Below are positions 58,338 through 64,000 of a stretch of 64,000 nucleotides of DNA, piece by piece. The stretch comes from Thiobacillus sp. 0-1251 (lineage in GTDB: Bacteria > Pseudomonadota > Gammaproteobacteria > Burkholderiales > Thiobacillaceae). The stretch is taken from the NCBI GenBank assembly GCA_001899305.1, contig MKWL01000022.1, forward strand, positions 1-64,000, written 5' to 3'. How positions within the stretch are numbered: the stretch's first letter is position 1; each line of letters opens with the position of its first letter. Both the position numbers and the translations under genes were made by a program. Below the pieces are notes generated by a model. That model saw nothing but the letters and a program-made list of their open reading frames with translations. It searched no databases and had not been told where the DNA came from.

Positions 58338-60064
58338 ACTACCATTCGCGCAAACTGCTCAAGCTGAATCTCGCTCCCTGGCGCATGGCGACGGTGGGCG
58401 GTCTGCTGCTTGCCGGGTTGACGGTGGTGGCCGGGCGCGCCTTCTATCTGCAGGGCCTCAATACCGATTATTTGCAGGGCAAGGGCGATGCGGTGGCCAA
58501 TCGCAACCTTACTCTGCCGGCGCACCGTGGACAGGTGACTGACCGCTACGGCCAGTTGCTGGCGATCAGTACGCCGGTCGAATCCCTGTGGGCGCGCGCG
58601 ACCGAACTCAATCTGTCGGCAGACCAGCGCGCGCATCTGGCCAGAGTGCTCGAGATCTCGCCGTCGGAGCTGACAAAAATCCTGTCGCACAAAACGCGCG
58701 GCGAATTCAGCGTGCGCCGCCCGGTTACTCCGGAGCAGGCCGTCAAGATCGCCGCCATGGGGTTGCCGGGCTTGACGCTGCGGCGCGAATACCGCCGTTA
58801 CTATCCGGCGGGGGCGGTCACTGCCCAGGTGGTGGGCTTCACCAATGTGGACGACAAAGGGCAGGAAGGCGTCGAGCGCGCCTACCAGGACTGGCTGGCC
58901 GGGCGCGCGGGCGAGCGCCAGATCCTGCGTGACCGTCACGGCAACACCATTCGCGATCTGGCGCCGATCAAGACCGCGCAGATGGGCGGCAACCTGACCC
59001 TGTCGCTTGATCTCAAGATCCAGTATCTGGCACACCGTGAACTGGCGGCGGCAATCGAGAAACACAAAGCCAAGGGCGGCAGCATCGTGGTGCTCGACGC
59101 CAAGACCGGCGAGATCCTTGCGCTGGTGAACCAACCGGTTTTCAATCCCAACAACCGCCAGAATTACAAGCCGGACCTGATGCGCAACCGCGCGGTGATC
59201 GACACCTTTGAACCGGGGTCCACCGTCAAGCCCTTCGTCGCGGCAGCGGTACTGGAGCGGGGCCTGTTCCGCCCGGACAGCGTGATCGAAACGCCGGACA
59301 ACTTTCGGGTCGGAAACAAGCTGGTGCACGACGAACACCACCACGATCACCTGACGGTGACGCAGATCATCCAGATATCGAGCAATGTCGGTGCCGCCAA
59401 AATGGCGATGACATTGACGCCACAGCAGCATTGGGAGGTGTTGCATCGTGCCGGGTTCGGCCAGTTGCCGGGTTCGGGCTTCCCGGGCGAGACTGCCGGG
59501 CGGCTGCGCGATCCGGCGACCTGGAAGCCGGTCGAACAGGCCACCATGGCGTATGGCTACGGATTGTCGGTCAGCCTGCTGCAACTGACCCGGGCCTACA
59601 TGGCGTTTGCCAACGACGGCGAAGTCATGCCGTTGTCTTTCCTCAAGCGTGAGCCGCAGGAGATCGTCGGCGAACGGGTGTTCTCTCCGACCGTGGCACG
59701 GGAAGTGCGCGCGATGATGGAGACCGTGACTCAGGAAGGCGGTACCGGGACATTGACCCGGGTGCCGGGTTATCGCGTGGCCGGCAAAACCGGTACCGCA
59801 CACAAGCTCGTCAATGGCCATTACGCGCCGGACCGTTATCTGGCCTCCTTCGTCGGCATGGCGCCGGCGTCGAATCCGCGTCTCATCATTGGCGTGGCGA
59901 TCGACGAGCCATCGGATGGCGTGTATTACGGCGGCAGCGTCGCAGGGCCTGTCTTCGCGCAGGTCATGGCAGCGAGCCTGCGCCTGCTCGGGCTGCCGCC
60001 TGATGCACCGGAAACCGAAACGAAGATGACCGAGAATGCCGTGTCGGCCAAGGGGGGCGCGTGA
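58334..60064 (+). CDS. ftsI: Division transpeptidase FtsI (PBP3)
   Basis: This 576-residue class B penicillin-binding protein cross-links septal peptidoglycan. It has an N-terminal membrane anchor (MATVGGLLLAGLTVVAGRAF), the dimerisation domain, and the transpeptidase domain with STVK in FEPGSTVKPF, SSN in QISSNVGAAKM and KTG in VAGKTGTAHK. ATG 58334 overlaps ftsL as ATGA. Confidence 0.96.
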   Translation: MNYHSRKLLKLNLAPWRMATVGGLLLAGLTVVAGRAFYLQGLNTDYLQGKGDAVANRNLTLPAHRGQVTDRYGQLLAISTPVESLWARATELNLSADQRAHLARVLEISPSELTKILSHKTRGEFSVRRPVTPEQAVKIAAMGLPGLTLRREYRRYYPAGAVTAQVVGFTNVDDKGQEGVERAYQDWLAGRAGERQILRDRHGNTIRDLAPIKTAQMGGNLTLSLDLKIQYLAHRELAAAIEKHKAKGGSIVVLDAKTGEILALVNQPVFNPNNRQNYKPDLMRNRAVIDTFEPGSTVKPFVAAAVLERGLFRPDSVIETPDNFRVGNKLVHDEHHHDHLTVTQIIQISSNVGAAKMAMTLTPQQHWEVLHRAGFGQLPGSGFPGETAGRLRDPATWKPVEQATMAYGYGLSVSLLQLTRAYMAFANDGEVMPLSFLKREPQEIVGERVFSPTVAREVRAMMETVTQEGGTGTLTRVPGYRVAGKTGTAHKLVNGHYAPDRYLASFVGMAPASNPRLIIGVAIDEPSDGVYYGGSVAGPVFAQVMAASLRLLGLPPDAPETETKMTENAVSAKGGA

Positions 60065-61569
60065 TGGCGACGGCCGGCTCGCATCCCGTTTCCGGCCTGG
60101 CCGCATCCCAGGCTATCCACGAGACGGTGCCGCATATTCTGGAACGGCTCGGGATCGCCGTCGGCGAACTCACCAGCGACAGCCGCAAGGCCGTGCCCGG
60201 TACGGTGTTCGCCGCTTATCCCGGCGAGGCGCGCGACGGGCGGGATTTCATTGCGCAAGCCGTGGCGCGGCGTGTCGACGGCGTGTTGTGGGAAGCGGAC
60301 CATTACCAGTGGGATCCGGCGCTGGGCATCCCCAACGCCGGCGTGGTCGGGTTGAAGACCCGTATCGGCGAAATCGCCGCGCACGTATATGGCGAGCCTT
60401 CGCGCGCGCTGCACATGGTCGGCGTCACCGGCACCAACGGCAAGACCTCGGTGGCGCACTGGGTGGCACAGGCCTTCACGCAACTGGGGCGCAAGGCGGC
60501 TGTCGTCGGTACCGTCGGCAACGGTTTTCCGCCTGTCGGAGGCAAGTCCGGCGCGCTGACGCCTGCACTCAACACCACGCCCGACGCCATCGAATTGCAG
60601 CAGCGTCTTGCGGCGTACCGGCAGCAGGGCGCGGTCGCCTGTGCGATGGAAGTCTCGTCGCACGGGCTCGCGCAGGGCCGCGTCAACGGCACCCGCTTCA
60701 ATGTCGCCGTGCTGACCAATCTGTCGCGCGACCACCTCGACTACCACGGCAGCATGGAGAACTATGCCGACGCCAAGGCCCGACTGTTCAGCTGGCCCGG
60801 GCTGCAATGGGTCGTGGTCAACGTCGACGACGAGTTCGGGCGGCGGCTGGAAAGCGAAACCCGGCCCGCGCGCGTCGCCGGATACGGATTCCAGCGCGGT
60901 GCGGTGGTAGCGGAAAAATTGCATCTATCCCAGGCTGGCTTGCACCTGCGGGTTCATACCGACTGGGGCAATGCCGAGTTCGATGTGCCGCTGCTGGGGC
61001 GTTTCAATGCAGCCAATCTGCTGGCCGTGCTCACCACCCTGCTGGTTTCGGACGTGAAGCTGGACGATGCCTGCCAGGCATTGACCCATGTCACGCCGCC
61101 GCCGGGACGGATGCAGACGCTGGGCGGCGATGTGCATCCCCTGGTAGTCGTGGATTATGCCCATACGCCCGATGCGCTGGAAAAAGTGCTTGCCACGCTG
61201 CGTGAAATCGCCGGCGGCGGGCGTTTGATCTGCGTCTTCGGCTGCGGTGGTAATCGTGACAAGGGCAAGCGTCCGTTGATGGGACGGGCCACCGCCAAAG
61301 GCGCGGATGAAGTCTGGGTCACCAGCGACAATCCACGCAACGAAGACCCGCATCACATCATTCAAGACATTCTCGCCGGGATGAACGGCAAGCCGCATGT
61401 CGAGCCCGATCGCGCGCGCGCGATCTTCGAGGCCATCGGCGGCGCGCATCAAGGCGATGTGGTGCTGATCGCCGGCAAGGGTCATGAGGACTACCAGGAA
61501 GTTGCGGGCGAGCGCCTGCCGTTCTCCGATGTGGCCGTGGCGAAGAAGGCACTGGAGGCGTGGACATGA
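60064..61569 (+). CDS. murE: UDP-MurNAc-tripeptide synthetase MurE
   Basis: This 501-residue ligase adds the third residue to the peptidoglycan stem. The ATP motif is VGVTGTNGKTSVAHW, and the substrate-selecting motif DNPR is present in TSDNPRNEDPHH, which indicates meso-diaminopimelate. ATG 60064 shares a base with the ftsI stop. A short coupled open frame follows before murF. Confidence 0.96.
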   Translation: MATAGSHPVSGLAASQAIHETVPHILERLGIAVGELTSDSRKAVPGTVFAAYPGEARDGRDFIAQAVARRVDGVLWEADHYQWDPALGIPNAGVVGLKTRIGEIAAHVYGEPSRALHMVGVTGTNGKTSVAHWVAQAFTQLGRKAAVVGTVGNGFPPVGGKSGALTPALNTTPDAIELQQRLAAYRQQGAVACAMEVSSHGLAQGRVNGTRFNVAVLTNLSRDHLDYHGSMENYADAKARLFSWPGLQWVVVNVDDEFGRRLESETRPARVAGYGFQRGAVVAEKLHLSQAGLHLRVHTDWGNAEFDVPLLGRFNAANLLAVLTTLLVSDVKLDDACQALTHVTPPPGRMQTLGGDVHPLVVVDYAHTPDALEKVLATLREIAGGGRLICVFGCGGNRDKGKRPLMGRATAKGADEVWVTSDNPRNEDPHHIIQDILAGMNGKPHVEPDRARAIFEAIGGAHQGDVVLIAGKGHEDYQEVAGERLPFSDVAVAKKALEAWT

Positions 61570-61667
61570 GCGACCGAGCCTGCGCAGTTGCGAGCACCGC
61601 GAATGGCCACCTGCGCCGACGTGCTGCAATCGGCTATGGGGCAAACCTGACGGAGGCATGGACATGA
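61566..61667 (+). CDS. Possible 33-residue coupling ORF between murE and murF
   Basis: This frame starts inside the murE stop (ATGA at 61566-61569) and ends inside the murF start (TGA at 61665-61667). The product (starts MSDRACAVAST, ends NLTEAWT) has no recognised features. It would carry ribosomes across the 94-base gap between the two ligase genes, so it may act by coupling rather than as a protein. It may also be chance. Confidence 0.35.
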   Translation: MSDRACAVASTANGHLRRRAAIGYGANLTEAWT

Positions 61668-63046
61668 TGCGTCTTTCCGAAGCCGCCGCCATGCTGGGCG
61701 TACCGTTTGCGGGTGAGGATGCCGAGGTGCTGCGCATCGCCACCGACAGCCGGACGATCCGGCCGGGCGATCTCTTCATCGCGTTGCGCGGCGAAAAATT
61801 CGACGGCGGCAGGTTTGCCGGCCAGGCACTGGGGCAGGGCGCGGTCGGCGTGGTGCTCGACCCGGCCCAGGCACCCGATGTGACCGCCGCCATCCGTGTC
61901 GACGATACCCGCCGGGCATTGGGCAAGCTGGCGGCCGCCTGGCGCGGACGCTTCGCCGTTCCGGTGGTCGCCATCACCGGCAGCAACGGCAAGACCACGG
62001 TCAAGGAAATGCTGGCGGCGATCCTGCGGGCGGAAGCCGGATCGGACGCCGCCGTGCTTCATACCGAAGGCAATCTCAACAACGACATCGGCCTGCCGCT
62101 GATGCTGCTGCGCCTGCGCGAGTCGCATCAATACGCCGTACTGGAAATGGGCATGAACCATGCAGGCGAAATCGACTATCTGACGCGCCTGGCCGCGCCC
62201 GATGTGGCAGTGGTCAACAACGCCCTGTCCGCGCACATCGGCTTTCTCGGTTCGATCGAGAATATCGCACGCGCCAAGGGCGAGATATTCAATGGCCTGT
62301 CGGATGCCGGTATCGCGGTGTTCAACGCCGATGATCCGCATGCCTGGCTGTGGCGCGAAGCCAATGCGCACCGCTGCGTGATCGACTTCGGCATCAGGCA
62401 GCCGGCTGCGGTGCGCGGGCACTACCAGCCGTGCGATTTCGGCTCGGTGCTGACCCTCGCGCTACCCAATGCCACACTGGAAATCAGCCTACAGCTGCCG
62501 GGCGAGCACAACGCAATGAATGCGCTCGCCGCGGCGGCGGCCGCCTTTGCGCTCGACATCAGCCACCGCAGCATCGTCGCCGGGCTGTCGGGATTCGGCG
62601 GCGTCAAGGGTCGCCTGCAGAAGAAGCCCGCACTGCACGGCAGCACCTTCATCGACGACACCTACAACGCCAATCCCGATTCGGTTAAGGCCGCATTGGC
62701 CGTGCTGGCGCAACAGGCCGGCAAGAAAGTGCTGGTGCTGGGTGATATGGGCGAACTGGGCAGCGACGCCGCGGCGATGCACGCTCAGATCGGACAGGCG
62801 GCACGCGAAGCCGGCGTCGACAGGTTGCTGGCGCTGGGCGAACTGACGAAGGAAACCGTCGGAGCCTTCGGCGCCGGGGCAATGCATTTCGAACGTATCC
62901 AGGAACTGCTTGCCGAACTCGAAAACGCACTCACGCCCGACACCACCGTGCTGGTGAAAGGTTCGCGTTTCATGCAGATGGAACGCGTGGTCAACAGTTT
63001 TATGGAAGACCCGGCACCTCCGCAGCCGGGGCACGAGGGACACTGA
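61664..63046 (+). CDS. murF: UDP-MurNAc-pentapeptide synthetase MurF
   Basis: This 460-residue ligase adds D-Ala-D-Ala. The ATP motif is [13 protein letters not shown], and [17 protein letters not shown] and [16 protein letters not shown] are MurF signatures. ATG 61664 was chosen because CGGAGG lies seven bases upstream; ATGs at 61658 and 61667 are close alternatives. Length is normal. Confidence 0.95.
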   Translation: MMRLSEAAAMLGVPFAGEDAEVLRIATDSRTIRPGDLFIALRGEKFDGGRFAGQALGQGAVGVVLDPAQAPDVTAAIRVDDTRRALGKLAAAWRGRFAVPVVAITGSNGKTTVKEMLAAILRAEAGSDAAVLHTEGNLNNDIGLPLMLLRLRESHQYAVLEMGMNHAGEIDYLTRLAAPDVAVVNNALSAHIGFLGSIENIARAKGEIFNGLSDAGIAVFNADDPHAWLWREANAHRCVIDFGIRQPAAVRGHYQPCDFGSVLTLALPNATLEISLQLPGEHNAMNALAAAAAAFALDISHRSIVAGLSGFGGVKGRLQKKPALHGSTFIDDTYNANPDSVKAALAVLAQQAGKKVLVLGDMGELGSDAAAMHAQIGQAAREAGVDRLLALGELTKETVGAFGAGAMHFERIQELLAELENALTPDTTVLVKGSRFMQMERVVNSFMEDPAPPQPGHEGH

Positions 63047-63047
63047 C

Positions 63048-64000
63048 ATGCTCCTGTGGCTGTTTCAGCATCTAGGCCAGGACGTTCGGGTATTCAACGT
63101 CTTCAACTACCTGACGCTGCGTGCCGTGCTGGCCACGCTCACCGCGCTGACGATCTCCTTCATCGTCGGCCCGGCCGTGATCCGCAAGCTCACTGCGCTG
63201 AAAATCGGCCAGTCGGTGCGCAGCGACGGCCCGCAAACCCATCTGGTCAAGGCCGGCACGCCGACCATGGGCGGCGCGTTGATCCTGGTCTCGGTCGCCG
63301 TGACCACGCTGCTGTGGGCGGACCTGTCCAACGACTATGTGTGGCTGGCCTTGCTTACCCTGCTGGGCTTCGGCGTCATCGGCTGGGTCGACGACTGGCG
63401 CAAGGTCGTCGAGAAGAACTCGCGCGGCCTGCCCTCGCGCTGGAAATATTTCTGGCAGTCGGTGATCGGCCTCGCGGTCGCGGCCTACCTGTGGCACACG
63501 GCCAGCCTGCCGGCGCACACCGAGCTCATCATTCCCTTCCTCAAGCACGCCACGGTTCCGTTGTCGGCGGTGGGCTTCATCGCGCTGACCTATTTCGTCA
63601 TTGTCGGCTCCAGCAACGCGGTCAACCTGACCGACGGCCTCGATGGCCTGGCAATCCTGCCGACCGTGATGGTGGCATCCGCCCTGGCGATCTTTGCCTA
63701 CGTCGCGGGCAACGCGGTGTTCTCGAAATACCTCGGCCTGCCGCACGTGCCCGGTGCGGGCGAGCTCGCGGTGTTCTGTTCGGCGATGGCGGGTGCGGGG
63801 CTGGCCTTCCTGTGGTTCAACGCCTATCCGGCGGAAGTGTTCATGGGCGACGTCGGCGCGCTGGCGCTGGGTGCGGCGCTCGGCGTGGTCGCCGTCATCG
63901 TGCGGCAGGAAATCATCCTCTTCATCATGTGCGGCGTGTTCGTGGTGGAAACCCTGTCGGTCATGGTGCAGGTTGCCTCGTTCAAACTCACCGGCAAACG
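63048..64000 (+). CDS. mraY: Phospho-MurNAc-pentapeptide translocase MraY (partial)
   Basis: This membrane enzyme makes lipid I. The first 317 codons are visible; the gene leaves the window before its stop, so about 40 residues are missing. Family motifs are [36 protein letters not shown] (the Asp pair) and [15 protein letters not shown]. Multiple membrane helices are evident. The frame is intact up to the window end. ATG 63048 follows the murF stop by one base. Confidence 0.96.
   Translation, partial: MLLWLFQHLGQDVRVFNVFNYLTLRAVLATLTALTISFIVGPAVIRKLTALKIGQSVRSDGPQTHLVKAGTPTMGGALILVSVAVTTLLWADLSNDYVWLALLTLLGFGVIGWVDDWRKVVEKNSRGLPSRWKYFWQSVIGLAVAAYLWHTASLPAHTELIIPFLKHATVPLSAVGFIALTYFVIVGSSNAVNLTDGLDGLAILPTVMVASALAIFAYVAGNAVFSKYLGLPHVPGAGELAVFCSAMAGAGLAFLWFNAYPAEVFMGDVGALALGAALGVVAVIVRQEIILFIMCGVFVVETLSVMVQVASFKLTGK

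Noticed and set aside
57881..60106. A 741-codon minus-strand frame opposite ftsL and ftsI
   Set aside because: It is an antisense artefact of high GC content; no motif or ribosome-binding site.

Overview
The window looks like the chromosome of a GC-rich betaproteobacterium. The dcw cell-wall cluster preceded by rnpB, the rsmI / yraN-diaA-dolP locus, a MurE with the DNPR motif of meso-diaminopimelate enzymes, a PEP-CTERM surface protein and UbiD-type ubiquinone synthesis all fit the Nitrosomonadales/Thiobacillaceae neighbourhood. That placement is inference from gene content, not a marker-gene tree.

Layout. 1-3124 is a mobile, lower-GC end. It holds two promoterless-looking integron gene cassettes bounded by attC sites (the second encodes a DUF4062 protein) and an intact IS30-family element. 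3218-8289 (minus) is a YbhGFSR-like drug/ion ABC exporter. Divergent from it, 8456-15400 is a tightly overlapped MoxR - DUF58 - DUF4381 - VWA - VWA - TPR - BatD operon, followed by an HU gene and a tRNA-Phe. 16689-26773 is mostly core metabolism and transport: an NhaD/ArsB-type antiporter, DUF2238, a flavin/heme-fold oxidase-like protein, a triple-BON protein, a DUF4212 + sodium:solute symporter pair, its usual partners (a cNMP/CBS/DUF294 protein and a DnaQ-like exonuclease), and an exported lectin-like PEP-CTERM protein. 27047-29165 is groES-groEL with a perfect CIRCE operator.

29166-32322 is a second accessory island. It starts with the remnant of a type I restriction subunit. It continues with a small gene set that I do not recognise as a described system: a 61-residue protein, a protein made of about 30 consecutive hexapeptide beta-helix repeats, a short ORF carrying a perfect 24-bp palindrome, and a GNAT acetyltransferase fused to an Rnk/GreA-C-like domain. 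This is the best candidate for an undescribed module, together with the DUF4062 integron cassette.

32770-56018 returns to chromosomal genes. These are bioA; a TetR-controlled operon (c-type cytochrome, HlyD, FtsX-like permease, ABC ATPase, beta-CASP metallo-hydrolase, outer-membrane phospholipase A); a trypsin-like protease; TviB/TviC-type nucleotide-sugar enzymes; two HDOD signalling proteins; PBP4; PyrR-like phosphoribosyltransferase; ubiD; rfaE2; dolP; diaA; yraN; rsmI; and pyrC. 56099-64000 is rnpB followed by mraZ-rsmH-ftsL-ftsI-murE-murF-mraY. A clear promoter and four 10-bp-spaced MraZ boxes precede mraZ; mraY runs off the window.

Most starts were chosen from ribosome-binding sites and stop/start overlaps. 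No homology search was possible, so family names rest on motifs and remembered family features.
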